64,000 bases of DNA from Shewanella psychrophila (lineage in GTDB: Bacteria; Pseudomonadota; Gammaproteobacteria; Enterobacterales; Shewanellaceae), in contig NZ_CP014782.1 in the NCBI RefSeq assembly GCF_002005305.1, forward strand, positions 5,518,001-5,582,000, read 5' to 3'. The position numbers and the translations under genes are program-made. Positions 42,225 to 52,700 of this stretch are shown here, in pieces; position 1 is the first letter of the stretch; every line of letters begins with the position of its first letter. The notes beneath the pieces are model-generated. The model saw only the letters and a list, made by a program, of their open reading frames with translations, was not told the origin of the DNA and searched no databases.

Positions 42225-43214
42225 TTAAAATAGCGCATTGGGACATGGCTCCCCATCGAGTAACTGGCGAACATTGGTGAGACTGGTCAATGCGATAGAA
42301 CCTAGAGCTTCTGCGGTTAAGAAAGCCTGATGTCCGGTAAAGATAACATTATGACATGCCGATAATCTCCTGAAGATATCATCCTGAATGATCTCATTCG
42401 ATTTATCTTCAAAAAACAGTTCTTTCTCATTTTCATATACATCTAAGCCTAAAGCACCAAGTTGCCCAGTTTTTAATGCCTCCATAGCATCTAAGGCATC
42501 GAGTAAGCCACCTCGACTGGTATTAATCACCATGACACCCATTTTCATCTTATCGAAGCTAGATTTAGATAATAGGTGGTGGTTATTATCCGTAAGAGGG
42601 CAATGAAGGGTGATGATGTCACATACTGGGTACATCTCATCTAGGGACACATAGTCAACACCTAGATCTAACACTGACTGATTTGGATATGGGTCATGAG
42701 CGATAACTTTACAGCCAAATCCCAGCAAGACTTTAATTGCCGCTAAACCTATCTTGCCGGTTCCTATTACACCGACAGTGCGGCCATGCATATTGAAGCC
42801 AACCAAGCCTTCTAATGAAAAATTGGCATCTCGGGTTCGTTGATAAGCTTTATGCACCTTGCGGTTCAGTGTCAGCATTAATGCTATGGTGTGCTCCGCC
42901 ACTGACTCGGGAGAATAAGCTGGCACATTAACCACTTTGAGCCCTAATCTCTCTGCAGCCACTAGGTCCACATTATTAAAGCCTGCACAACGCATGGCGA
43001 TTATCTTAGTGCCATTTTTAGCCAGCTCAACGAGTACCTCCTCGCAAAGGGAATCATTTACAAAAGCGCAGATAGCCTCGAAACCATGGGCCAACTTAAC
43101 CGACTTCATACACAGTCGATAATCAAAATACTCGATTGAAGCACCAAAAGCCTGGTTAGTACGATCAAAGTGTTCCATGTCATAGTGCTTGGCACTAAAA
43201 AAACCTATCTTCAT
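42225..43214 (-). CDS. ldhA: D-lactate dehydrogenase (fermentative)
   Basis: NADH-dependent reduction of pyruvate to D-lactate. 329 residues of the D-2-hydroxyacid dehydrogenase family: NAD loop GRTVGVIGTGKIGLAAIKVL, INTSRGGLLD with the catalytic Arg, GLDVYENE with Glu, and FTGHQAFLTAEAL with the catalytic His. The start MKIGFFSAKHYD matches LdhA of E. coli in style and length. The 312-base region upstream (43215-43526), divergent from a membrane protein gene, shows nothing recognisable. Confidence 0.93.
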   Translation of the reverse strand: MKIGFFSAKHYDMEHFDRTNQAFGASIEYFDYRLCMKSVKLAHGFEAICAFVNDSLCEEVLVELAKNGTKIIAMRCAGFNNVDLVAAERLGLKVVNVPAYSPESVAEHTIALMLTLNRKVHKAYQRTRDANFSLEGLVGFNMHGRTVGVIGTGKIGLAAIKVLLGFGCKVIAHDPYPNQSVLDLGVDYVSLDEMYPVCDIITLHCPLTDNNHHLLSKSSFDKMKMGVMVINTSRGGLLDALDAMEALKTGQLGALGLDVYENEKELFFEDKSNEIIQDDIFRRLSACHNVIFTGHQAFLTAEALGSIALTSLTNVRQLLDGEPCPNALF

Positions 43215-43526
43215 TCCATTTGCCTACAAATATTTCAGTCATGAAAGTTTACCTCTTGTTTTCACATTAAGGTACATCTGGTTTCATTAAGCCCTGTAAG
43301 TTTTGTGAATTGACACTCTACTTCCCTACCTTCTATATTTGACCTCCACCTCAGGAGGAAATACCTTATTTTAAATGGAACAAAATAGACCATACAGTCG
43401 TATACCGAAAGCATCGAACTTAGCGTATTGGAAAGGAATTATTAAATTCGACCCATATCGCTTCACAGCCAGTCATTTCCTGATAAGCTAATAGCTCTTC
43501 AATATCTAGCCAGTATCCGCTCTCAT

Positions 43527-43937
43527 ATGAAAAACGCTAAGCTATCTGAAAAGAAATTTTGGATCCAAAGACTTGGGAAAACCTCTCTTAGAGCGATACA
43601 TATTTTAGGGGTAACTGGGGCCGGAGGCGGCATTTTATTAGGCGTGGCTCAAGAAAAGTGGTACGTATATTGGTGCATAGCCATGACAACAGGCTCACTA
43701 CTGATGTTATGGGAAATAGCCAGAGATTGGCGCTGGTTAATCCAATTGAAAGGCGTACTAACCTTAGTCAAGTTAGGACTATTGACCCTTTTCATCCCTT
43801 TGGGCAGCTACAAGCCCGAACTGTTGATCACAGTGTTACTCCTCTCTGTTATTGTCTCACATGGTCCAGCAGGTTTAAGGCATTTCTCAGTTATACATGG
43901 ACGAAGAATCGATGCAAGAAAAGAAGTTAAAGGTTAA
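43527..43937 (+). CDS. Four-helix membrane protein, unknown
   Basis: 136 residues with four hydrophobic stretches (about 20-42, 47-66, 78-94, 98-113) and a basic N-terminus; likely an inner-membrane protein. I do not recognise the family. Its last 41 bases overlap, in another frame, the start of the methyltransferase gene, which suggests coupled expression. Confidence 0.7.
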   Translation: MKNAKLSEKKFWIQRLGKTSLRAIHILGVTGAGGGILLGVAQEKWYVYWCIAMTTGSLLMLWEIARDWRWLIQLKGVLTLVKLGLLTLFIPLGSYKPELLITVLLLSVIVSHGPAGLRHFSVIHGRRIDARKEVKG

Positions 43938-44469
43938 AGCAGCCTCTAGGCTAGTTACCGAAAGCCAAGAGCTCAGCCAGCTTAATAAGAGCGAAGTATT
44001 AGATCTTGCTTGTGGCAGTGGCCGCAATGGGCTCTGGTTTGCAGAAAAAGGCCATAGAGTCACCTTTCTTGACAAGTCATTAGCGAATCTAAGTGTAGCT
44101 TCAGAAAGCCGCATCGGTTCTATGTCCTCGCAACACACCTATCTTGCATGGGATCTAGAAGATGGTTCAGCCCCAGAACTAGAGCAAAACAAGTACGATC
44201 TAGTCTTAGTGTTTAACTATTTACATAGGCCACTTTTCCCACAGATTGCCGCAGCAGTAAAGCCTGGAGGAGTGATCGTTTATGAAACCTTTATCGATAA
44301 ACAAGCTGAAATCGGGCGGCCAAGAAATCCAAATTTCCTATTGAAAGCCAATGAACTCAAAAACGAATTTGAAAAATGGACTCTTCTGCATTATTTTGAG
44401 GGAGAAGTGCTAAACGATGCAAACCTCAGCTACAAGGCACAATTGATAGCCCGTAAGCCTGATTGCTAA
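43897..44469 (+). CDS. Class I SAM-dependent methyltransferase
   Basis: 190 residues. Motif I is VLDLACGSGRNGLWFAEKGH, followed by VTFLDKSLANL (acidic end of strand 2) and DLVLVFNYLHRPLFPQI and KPGGVIVYETF, the layout of TehB-like small-molecule methyltransferases. Two in-frame starts exist, 43897 and 43912 (MQEKKLK); both overlap the upstream membrane gene. Substrate unknown. Confidence 0.85.
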   Translation: MDEESMQEKKLKVKAASRLVTESQELSQLNKSEVLDLACGSGRNGLWFAEKGHRVTFLDKSLANLSVASESRIGSMSSQHTYLAWDLEDGSAPELEQNKYDLVLVFNYLHRPLFPQIAAAVKPGGVIVYETFIDKQAEIGRPRNPNFLLKANELKNEFEKWTLLHYFEGEVLNDANLSYKAQLIARKPDC

Positions 44470-44563
44470 ACTAAAATGGAAATTAAGACCTTAAATAGTC
44501 TAGAAAGAATAAGAAGAATATATTCCAGCATAAAGTAGGCTCAATTTACAAGGAAGATAGAAT

Positions 44564-44869
44564 ATGGTGATAAACTCCGAACAGTCTCGGCATATTGCTC
44601 CCCCAATGCTGACCGGGCTCATGGTCTTATGGGCTCTCTTGAGTCGCCTCCTTTTCAGCGACACGCATTTTGCGCTCAGTCATGCCGTCAGCTTCTACCC
44701 CGTCTTATTATTGTTTCCAATGGTTGTGATACTTCACGGACAGTTAATATGGCAGGCTCGAGGAATGGACCGCCTAGATCAAGCCGTCTACGCCTTGATT
44801 CACTCGTTGCTATCATTTGTAGTTTGGACTTTTTCATTAATGCACATTAACGGTAATAGCTTCTCTTAA
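44564..44869 (+). CDS. Small membrane protein, unknown
   Basis: 101 residues with about three hydrophobic helices (about 17-30, 42-62, 76-95). Not recognised. It follows the methyltransferase by 94 bases on the same strand, with AAGGAAG before the ATG. Confidence 0.65.
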   Translation: MVINSEQSRHIAPPMLTGLMVLWALLSRLLFSDTHFALSHAVSFYPVLLLFPMVVILHGQLIWQARGMDRLDQAVYALIHSLLSFVVWTFSLMHINGNSFS

Positions 44870-44941
44870 ATAATCATAGTAAAAACAATTTAGCCAGTCG
44901 CTAATTCACACTGTAATACCAACCCAGATTATTAAATAACT

Positions 44942-44973
44942 AAAAAAAAGGTGTGATCAATATGACTACACCT
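44942..44973 (-). terminator. Terminator downstream of small secreted protein gene
   Basis: On the reverse strand AGGTGT pairs with ACACCT over a 13-base loop and is followed by eight T. It lies 150 bases past the stop of the gene at 45121-45381 and converges on the small membrane protein gene. Confidence 0.6.
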
Positions 44974-45120
44974 ATGTCTAAAGGGGAGATGACTATATTT
45001 TCATTACTTCTTGTCCAGGCTTGCAAACATACGTAGTTAGGTTAGTAGCATGCAAAAGGATAGACGCTAATAAAAATATATTTTCATTACATCTAATTCG
45101 ACAAATTTCACTTCAAAACA

Positions 45121-45381
45121 TTACTGTATTGCATTACCTACACATCCAGGGGTTGGAGTGCACCCACCCATTGGAGTAATAACCACTTCATCATCTTTAC
45201 TTTCACTTTTATATGCATTTATTCGCATCTGTTCTTTTTGTAGTTGTTTTTGAGCATCAGTCAACCCATCACCCTTTATATATATTGGAGTAGCGAAAAC
45301 AGAAGTGCACACAACAAACAATAGGCATGTTTTTACTAAATTTAAAACACTTTTAGTTTTTCTTATATCGTTCATGTTCAT
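45121..45381 (-). CDS. Small secreted protein with C-terminal Cys pair
   Basis: 86 residues. A hydrophobic leader (VKTCLLFVVCTSVFA, cut likely after FA at about 30) precedes a mature part of about 56 residues: a Lys/Gln-rich helix (AQKQLQKEQMRINAYKSE) and a Gly/Pro tail, MGGCTPTPGCVGNAIQ, with two Cys six apart. The ribosome site AAGGAA is good. No family recognised. It lies just downstream of the CadC-like regulator on the same strand, separated by 433 bases, and could be a target or partner. Confidence 0.65.
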   Translation of the reverse strand: MNMNDIRKTKSVLNLVKTCLLFVVCTSVFATPIYIKGDGLTDAQKQLQKEQMRINAYKSESKDDEVVITPMGGCTPTPGCVGNAIQ

Positions 45382-45814
45382 ATCAATTCCTTATAAACTA
45401 GACATTAGTTCGGTAAAATCTGACTACATAATATATTTAGACAGGCTAGCTCTACCATAAGAGCATAAGTTCTGATAAATATCATTTATAACAAAACATA
45501 TATTATAGGAAAAATAACAAGGCGATCTTAAATTAACACCCATAACACTAAGTATGGACCAGATACTTAATGGTTTAGATGCAGGACCACAGTCACCAGA
45601 ACCTAATAACATTTTATTCAAGTCAATGATAAAAACCCAGGGTAAAGTTCGATTTAAAAGACTCACTCAAAACTGAATGTAGAACTAACCTGCCTGTGAA
45701 CAAAATTACATGGAAAGAGGCTTGCAAGTCATAATATTAACATGATGAAAAAGTGATAAACAACAATAACAACAACTTATAGCGGAGTTCGCCTATTGTA
45801 TGTATTTGCAGGAG
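45382..45814. other. Intergenic region, no supported gene
   Basis: AT-rich, 433 bases. A reverse-strand frame of 80 codons (45424-45666) has no ribosome site and no recognisable features, so I do not call it. The promoter of the small secreted protein gene must lie near its left end. Confidence 0.6.
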
Positions 45815-47992
45815 TTAATAATTCACTCTGATGATATCCACATTGGAAGGTTTTGAGATAACAAGAAAAACATTTCCATCATTATCTACTGAAATTGAAT
45901 CTCCTCTGATGTCATCAAAAGGAAGTAGCCGTTGTTCATTCTTACCCGTGACTATGTTTGTTCTTTCAAGATAGAAGTGTCCATCCGTATAAACCAAGTT
46001 ATACACATAATCGTTAATTAATACCCATGATGCGTTGCTCATTCCAACAAAATCATCGACAATGAGTTTTTCCTTCCCATGTTCCAGAGTCCAAAGCCCT
46101 TCTTGTAGTCGCTTAGTAAAATATACCCCCCTTGGTTTAAGATACTTCCCAAATTCCCCGCCATCTACAAGAGTACTAATTACTTTTCCACTAGTTACAT
46201 CAACGTGTTTTAATTTAGAAAGTCCAGAAACATCAACAGATACTATAATTGTACTACTATCCGCTCCCCAAGCCAGTCCATATATGCTATTGAAATTTTC
46301 AATGTTGATGTAATTAATATCTCTAGATTCAAGGCTATAAATAAATGGCTTGTTATTGATCAAGCCTAAAACCTCATGGCCATCATCAGAAAGACTTATA
46401 TCTCTTATAAAGCTTAACCGACTGAAGAAAGTTAACTGTACCTCATCACCACTACTATTTTTTAACCAAAGTTGAGGTACACCTGTTCTTTCAGAGACGA
46501 AAACCATTTCTCTTCCATCTTTAGTTATAATGCCATTTCTATCTTTCCTATTAGAATAAATAAATCGAACAGTACTGCTCCCCCCCCCTTTTAATGTACT
46601 TGCATCTTGTTTAAAAGGATCTTCAACACGCCAAATTTCAGAGTTATAAAAGTCCCCTATAACAGCAACAATGTCTCCAATTTTATTTGACACGGGTGAG
46701 ATTATTGGTTGCATAATTTGAGTTAATTGCTCATGTGTTTTAGTATCAATGATATAACGAGTAAGATTCCCAGACTCTCCCCTATATATAAGTGAATCAC
46801 TATTTCGGCTCCATGCAACTGTATGCGGTAAGAAGTCGACACTAAATAAATTTTTCCAGTCACCAGTCTCAAGCGACAGCAGCATAACCTGGGCGTTATA
46901 CCAACCAATATTTCTAATAACAGCAAGAAAACGTCCATTTGGGGATAAGCTAAGCGCATAGTCTCCCCTACCTATAGAAAAAGGCTGGCTAATCTGCAGC
47001 TTATTACTTCCATTTAAGCTGACTGAAAAGACTTTTTTCTCACTTAAATAGTCAAGATTGTGATCTTCGTCGATATAAAACAAACTTTTCCCAGAAGGTT
47101 TCCATGCAATACTCGTCGCCTGCATTTTACTTTTACAGGTGGTAATTGTTTTAATACTTCCGAATTCCCCATTTTCCAAGTTCACTACATTAATCTTACA
47201 CCCACCAACTTGATTGAAAGATAAATATGCCAATCTAGAACCATCTGGACTAAAGGCTGGGTACCCTTGACTATCCGCTAATCCTTTTAAATAGTTAATA
47301 GTTCCAGTTTCAAGAGATTTAATTCCTACTTTCCAATTTTTATCACCAAGTATCCGATGGGAAAAGGCTAGATACCTCCCATCGGTAGAAAGAGCAGGAG
47401 TAAACTCCTGACCATCCAGATATGTAAGCCTCTTCAGCTCTGTAGCCTTAAGGGGGATTACGCCTGAATTATTTCCGCTCAGATATTGAAAAGCTAACCA
47501 AGAAAATAATATGACTAAGCCTAAAGAAACAAAAACAAACTTTCCGGAATGTTCGTAAAGGAAGGTAAATAGTTTTCTTTTAAGAATTTTTTTACTGGCA
47601 ACATTTATGTCATCAATTTTACTGCCAACTATCACTTCCTCTGTAAACTTTTCCTCTCTTGTTATTTTTTCTACCAATGATATTTCGGCAATGAGCACAT
47701 AACCCACTTTTGGCAATGTCTTAATAAAGCTAGGTGATTTTGCGTTATCACCAAGCTGATTTCTCAGTAGACCAATGATCCGGTTGATAGCATTATCTGA
47801 AACCTCTCCTCCTGACCACACCTCTTCTAATAACATATCCCTACTAACAGGCTCATCAGCATGCTTAATGAGGCACAGCAAGACCTGCATAGCTCTAAGC
47901 TCTACTTTGAGTAAAATTCCATCTTTTAAAATCGTACATTGGCTAGGGTCTATTAACCTGTCAGCCAAGCGATATCTAGGTTGAGTTATCAT
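45815..47992 (-). CDS. CadC/ToxR-like membrane regulator with beta-propeller sensor
   Basis: 725 residues. Residues 1-105 form an OmpR-type winged helix (LLEEVWSGGEVSDNAINRIIGLLRNQLGD, then FIKTLPKVGYVL). One membrane helix lies at about 150-171 (KFVFVSLGLVILFSWLAFQY). The periplasmic part carries TolB/PD40-type repeats (DGRYLAFSHR, FSPDGSRLAYLS, LSPNGRFLAVI, and so on). Such proteins bind DNA from the membrane and respond to external signals; ligand unknown. Composition is AT-richer than the neighbouring genes, as is the flanking DNA. Confidence 0.85.
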   Translation of the reverse strand: MITQPRYRLADRLIDPSQCTILKDGILLKVELRAMQVLLCLIKHADEPVSRDMLLEEVWSGGEVSDNAINRIIGLLRNQLGDNAKSPSFIKTLPKVGYVLIAEISLVEKITREEKFTEEVIVGSKIDDINVASKKILKRKLFTFLYEHSGKFVFVSLGLVILFSWLAFQYLSGNNSGVIPLKATELKRLTYLDGQEFTPALSTDGRYLAFSHRILGDKNWKVGIKSLETGTINYLKGLADSQGYPAFSPDGSRLAYLSFNQVGGCKINVVNLENGEFGSIKTITTCKSKMQATSIAWKPSGKSLFYIDEDHNLDYLSEKKVFSVSLNGSNKLQISQPFSIGRGDYALSLSPNGRFLAVIRNIGWYNAQVMLLSLETGDWKNLFSVDFLPHTVAWSRNSDSLIYRGESGNLTRYIIDTKTHEQLTQIMQPIISPVSNKIGDIVAVIGDFYNSEIWRVEDPFKQDASTLKGGGSSTVRFIYSNRKDRNGIITKDGREMVFVSERTGVPQLWLKNSSGDEVQLTFFSRLSFIRDISLSDDGHEVLGLINNKPFIYSLESRDINYINIENFNSIYGLAWGADSSTIIVSVDVSGLSKLKHVDVTSGKVISTLVDGGEFGKYLKPRGVYFTKRLQEGLWTLEHGKEKLIVDDFVGMSNASWVLINDYVYNLVYTDGHFYLERTNIVTGKNEQRLLPFDDIRGDSISVDNDGNVFLVISKPSNVDIIRVNY

Positions 47993-48200
47993 TAAGTACC
48001 AGTTAATTAATCAATGATTTGGAAGAGGTTTATATTAGAAAACATTGAAATTAAAGCAATATACACTGATGAAATCAATACTGCTCAAATATAATTACGG
48101 TTGTTAAATTGAAAGAAAGTTTGACTAGGATAACATTTACCTTGCTTCTGCTGTCATGTAGAAGGTATCTTTGCCTCGAATTCATGTTTTGGCTGCTTAA

Positions 48201-48878
48201 ATGTCCGATTTTATTTACTGCCCACCTACTGAGCCCTGGCTCGACATCATCTATCAAGATAAAGATATTTTGGTTGTAAATAAACCTTCAGGACTCCTTT
48301 CTGTGCCAGGAAGAGCCCCAGAACATAATGATAGTGTTTACAGTCGAGTGTTATCTGAATACCCCAATGCCCAAATAGTACATAGACTTGATATGGCAAC
48401 TTCTGGTGTAATTGTTGTAGCTCTAAGAAGAAATGCTGAAAAAGAGTTAAAAAGGCAGTTCAGAGATAGAGAAACCAAGAAGACATATTACGCACGAGTT
48501 GCGGGACATATAAAAGAAAAAAAAGGTAGTGTAAACCTTCCCCTTATCTGTGATTGGCCCAATCGACCTAAACAGAAAGTAGATCATGACGTTGGCAAGG
48601 CATCCTTAACTCACTTTGAAGTGATAAGCCACGCTAAGTACTCTACTTTAGTCAAACTAACTCCAATAACGGGTCGTTCTCATCAATTGAGAGTACATAT
48701 GATGGCTATAGGCCACCCAATACTCGGTGATAACTTCTATGCAGACCCTTTAGCTAAGCGCTTAGCAAGTCGATTACTACTGCACGCGCAAGAGCTCACA
48801 ATCAAACAGCCATATTCAGGTAAAGAGCTTACTTTTAGCTGCGAAGTCCCTTTTATGACTCCTGAAAATAACCAGTAG
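48201..48878 (+). CDS. rluA: rRNA/tRNA pseudouridine synthase A
   Basis: Makes pseudouridine at 23S rRNA U746 and at U32 of some tRNAs in E. coli. The 225-residue protein matches RluA nearly throughout: VVNKPSGLLSVPGR, VHRLDMATSGVIVVAL with catalytic D64, PLICDWPNRPKQKV and ITGRSHQLRVHM. The size fits. It is divergent from the CadC-like gene. Confidence 0.96.
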   Translation: MSDFIYCPPTEPWLDIIYQDKDILVVNKPSGLLSVPGRAPEHNDSVYSRVLSEYPNAQIVHRLDMATSGVIVVALRRNAEKELKRQFRDRETKKTYYARVAGHIKEKKGSVNLPLICDWPNRPKQKVDHDVGKASLTHFEVISHAKYSTLVKLTPITGRSHQLRVHMMAIGHPILGDNFYADPLAKRLASRLLLHAQELTIKQPYSGKELTFSCEVPFMTPENNQ

Positions 48879-49088
48879 GGCTTAAGTTTTAAGCAAATAT
48901 ATAGGGACCACCAGCTTATGACTCCCCTATCACAGACTAATTTAGGTATCTGCTTAATTTTCAAAAATTGTCACTTATGGCGAACATCTATATTTACTGA
49001 TTTAATATCAATCACACCTTATCGATAGAATTTCATCATAAATAAAGGTAAGTTAATTATCATTATTTATGACTTTAAGAATTTCTTT

Positions 49089-49550
49089 ATGGAAACATCA
49101 TTTCAACGAGATCAACTCGATAATCAAATCTTATCTGCATTAATGAAAGAGGCTAGGACGCCATTTGCAGAACTGGCTAAACGTTTCAATGTCAGCGCTG
49201 GGACCATACACGTTCGCGTAGAGAAGATGAAACAAGCCGGGATCATCACAGGCGCCCAGATAACAGTAAACCCTAAGGCACTTGGCTATGATGTGTGCTG
49301 TTTTATTGGCATAAACTTAAAAAGTGCTGGTGATTATCCAGCTGCCATCTCTAAGTTAAACGAGCTAGAAGAAGTTGTAGAAGCCTATTACACCACCGGA
49401 AATTACAGTGTTTTTGTAAAGGTTATGTGCCAATCCATCGACGGATTACAGCATGTGCTCATCAACCGAATCCAATCCATAGATGAAATTCAATCTACCG
49501 AAACTTTAATAAGTTTACAAAACCCCATTACAAGGGCTGTTAAACCATAG
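49089..49550 (+). CDS. asnC: AsnC-family transcription regulator
   Basis: Lrp/AsnC protein of 153 residues, one more than E. coli AsnC and similar throughout. The N-terminal HTH is PFAELAKRFNVSAGTIHVRV and the ligand-binding domain includes GYDVCCFIGINLKSAGDYP and VLINRIQSIDEIQSTETLI. E. coli AsnC responds to asparagine and controls asnA. No asnA lies in this window. Confidence 0.92.
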   Translation: METSFQRDQLDNQILSALMKEARTPFAELAKRFNVSAGTIHVRVEKMKQAGIITGAQITVNPKALGYDVCCFIGINLKSAGDYPAAISKLNELEEVVEAYYTTGNYSVFVKVMCQSIDGLQHVLINRIQSIDEIQSTETLISLQNPITRAVKP

Positions 49551-49747
49551 ATTAAATAGAAATAAGTTATTAAGACTATTTTCTAGCCAAAAAAATATAA
49601 ATTACAACTTTTTTCCCTGTTATCGTTAAAAGTGTAGAACTTTTGTGTTACAAACTACACAACCCCAACATAGGGGTAACAAAAATAACAATTATACAAT
49701 TTGCACAATATCTAAATATTGTGCTTTAAGTTGACAAGGAAGCAGTT

Positions 49748-52700
49748 GTGAAAACAAAACTATCTATAGCAATAACAGCAGCACTCGTATCGAGTGCTAC
49801 CATGGCAAGCGGTGAATATACAGCAAAGAGTTATGGACCAGAGATTCTGTCTGCAACTAATTATGAAAAAGTTCAAACTGTATCTAACACCATAGCACCA
49901 CAGCGATTTATAATAGAATTAGAGTCTCCCTCAATTTCTAAATATAAAGGCGGAATTGTAAACCTTTCAGCCACAGCCTCTGAAAAGGGCAAAAAAGTCC
50001 AAATACAGTCAAGTGCAGCTAAATCTTATGCTAGCTACCTTGCTCAAGAGCAAACTAAGTTTGCATCTGAACTATCTAAAGTTTCTGCTAATACAAAAGT
50101 CGAACGTCACTTCAAAACTCTTTTCAACGGTGTAACTGTCGTAGGTCAAGGCCTGAGTATTAAGCAGTTAATGGCCATTCCAGGCGTCAAGTCTGTTTAT
50201 CCTAATAAGACATACGAAATTAGCATGGATGCTTCTCACGCAGTCATTAACAGCAAAGCGATGTGGAGTGCAGTTTCAGGTATAGAAAATGCGGGTAAAG
50301 GGGTCCGCGTAGCAGTTATCGATGGGGGGATACGCCCAGAAAACCCAATGTTTGCTGATGATGGATTTACGGCTCCAGAAGGTGCACTTCCATCTGATGA
50401 TTACTGTTCGACGGTTGACACCACTTTCTGTAATAACAAATTAATTGTCGCTCGATGGTCTCAGCCTACTTCAGAAGTCTGTAAAGATGAGTATATGAGC
50501 CCACTAGGTTTTGGTGGACACGGCACCCATGTTGCAGGGACTGCTGTCGGTAACAAGGTCACAACCACATTTAAAGGTGTAGAGGTTGAACTTTCAGGTG
50601 TCGCCCCAGCGGCATATTTAATGGCATATAAAGCCCTATATTCTAAAGCTGATTGTTCGGGTGGAAGTGGCTCAGACATCATGCTAATGGAGGCCTTGGA
50701 GCATGCAGTAAATGATGGGGCCGACGTCATCAACAACTCTTGGGGGGGAGGTGCCGGTGGCGATCCAGCTAATAGCCCATATAAGACAATGTTTGAAGCA
50801 GCAGAAGCCGCAGGTATCGTTGTAGTTTCAGCTGCAGGTAACGACGGTAACAGTGCGAAAACAATTGGCTGCCCAGCTTGTATAGAGTCTGGTATTACTG
50901 TTGCTAACAGTACAACGGGTCGATTTTTTGCTAACTCATTCAATGCTGGTTCTGATGACCTACTGGCCGTAGAAGCAGATAACGGTGCTATAATAGTAGA
51001 CATTAATACCCCTATTATTGCCGCAGTCAATCTTGATGCAGAAAACTATGAAGGTTGTTCAGCTTTCGCCGCAGACTCTTTTAAAGATGGTATAGCACTA
51101 ATTTCTCGCGGCGAATGTAACTTCTCACTGAAGGCCGACAATGCTTTAGCCGCTGGTGCTATCGCTATGGTTGTTTACAACAACAAAGCTGGCGCTCCCA
51201 TTAGTATGTATATGCCTGATACCAGCTTACCTTCTTTGATGGTCGCTGAAGCCGACGGTACAGCAATCATAGAATCATTAGGCGAAAATACAATCGTTGG
51301 TAAGATTTCAGCAGAAGTGCAACGTATCGTATCGAAGTCACTTGCAGACGCAATTAGTGCGACTAGTTCTAGAGGCCCGAATGGCAATGAGAATATTCTT
51401 AAACCTGATCTAGCGGCGCCAGGAACAGATATTCTGTCAGCTTTCTCCCCTGATGATGGCGGAGAAGATTTCAATATGATTTCTGGAACTAGCATGGCTA
51501 GCCCTCATGTTGCGGGTGCAGCAGCCTTGATGCGTCAACTTCATCCAGAGTGGTCAGCTAATGACATCAAGACAGCACTTACATCTACAGCCCATATGGA
51601 TGGTATTTTAGATGATGATGCTAAAACACCTGCATCACCCTTCGCTATGGGTGCTGGCCGTATGGATCTTGATGCTGCAGCTAAAGCGGTATTAACATTT
51701 GATAAGCCATCTGTTGCTTCTGATTCTTGCATAGGCCCATGTACTTTCACACGTATCGTCTACAACAAAAGTGATAAAACCACTTCTTGGTCCCTATCTG
51801 CATCTGCTGACAGTGCAGGAATCAGCGTTTCCCCTTCAACTCTTGAATTAGAGGCTGGCGCATCTGCAGAATTCACAGTAACAGTCGACTCTACTTTTAC
51901 CGAATATGGATCTTGGATCTTCGGTAATATCATGATTAAAAGTGATGAAGGGAAGCAAGATGCTCATCTTCCACTAGCCATCATGGCTAAGGAATCTAGT
52001 GATTCTTCACTCATATCCGCAATTACGACCAAAACAGACATTAAATCAAGCGATGAATTCCCAATCAAAGCGATTGTGAATAACACCTTATTTGAAAATA
52101 CGGTAACAGTATCCGCACTTACACCAGAAGGCACAGAGTTAACCTCTAAGGATGATGTTGTCGTTTCAATGAATGGGGCTACACAAAATGGCTTCGAGGT
52201 TGACGAAAAGAATGGACGTATCACATGGGTAGGTAAACTTGACCTTCCACAAATTAGTTCGGCAAAAGGAACTGGTTCAAGCCAAAGCATTTTCGACTTA
52301 GGTATTGAACACGTTCCAGTATGTGATGAAGGATGTGATGAAAAAGCTTTCACCTTTAATACACCTGAATATAAGTACAACAGTGCAACTTATGACAGCA
52401 TCACCATTTCTGACAATGGTATTGCCATTGTTGGCGGCGGAATAACTTCAGGTAGCTGGAACAATAAAGAGCTCCCAGATTCGGCTAGTCCGAATAATAT
52501 TCTAGCACCACTTTGGACTGATTATGATCTAACAGATGGTACACCCGGCGATACTGGTGGCGGACAGCTAGGTATTCAGTTTGTAGAATCTGGTGACGAT
52601 ACTTGGATTGTAGTGGAGTGGAATAAAGTTCAGGTTTATGGCGATACATCGGGTGATGCATACACTTTCAGCGTGTGGATAAAAGCAGGAGAAGAAGAAG

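Noticed and set aside
44921..44950. Words such as TAATACCAA near 44924 and 53672, reminiscent of REP-like elements
   Set aside because: Only two short, differing instances; not enough to call a repeat family.
45424..45666. 80-codon reverse-strand frame between the CadC-like gene and the small secreted protein
   Set aside because: No ribosome site, no recognisable domain, mixed composition unlike a secreted or soluble protein. Probably chance in AT-rich DNA.
50461..51030. 189-codon reverse frame inside the subtilase gene
   Set aside because: Shadow of the subtilase; alanine/proline/serine-rich content reflects the opposite strand's codons.
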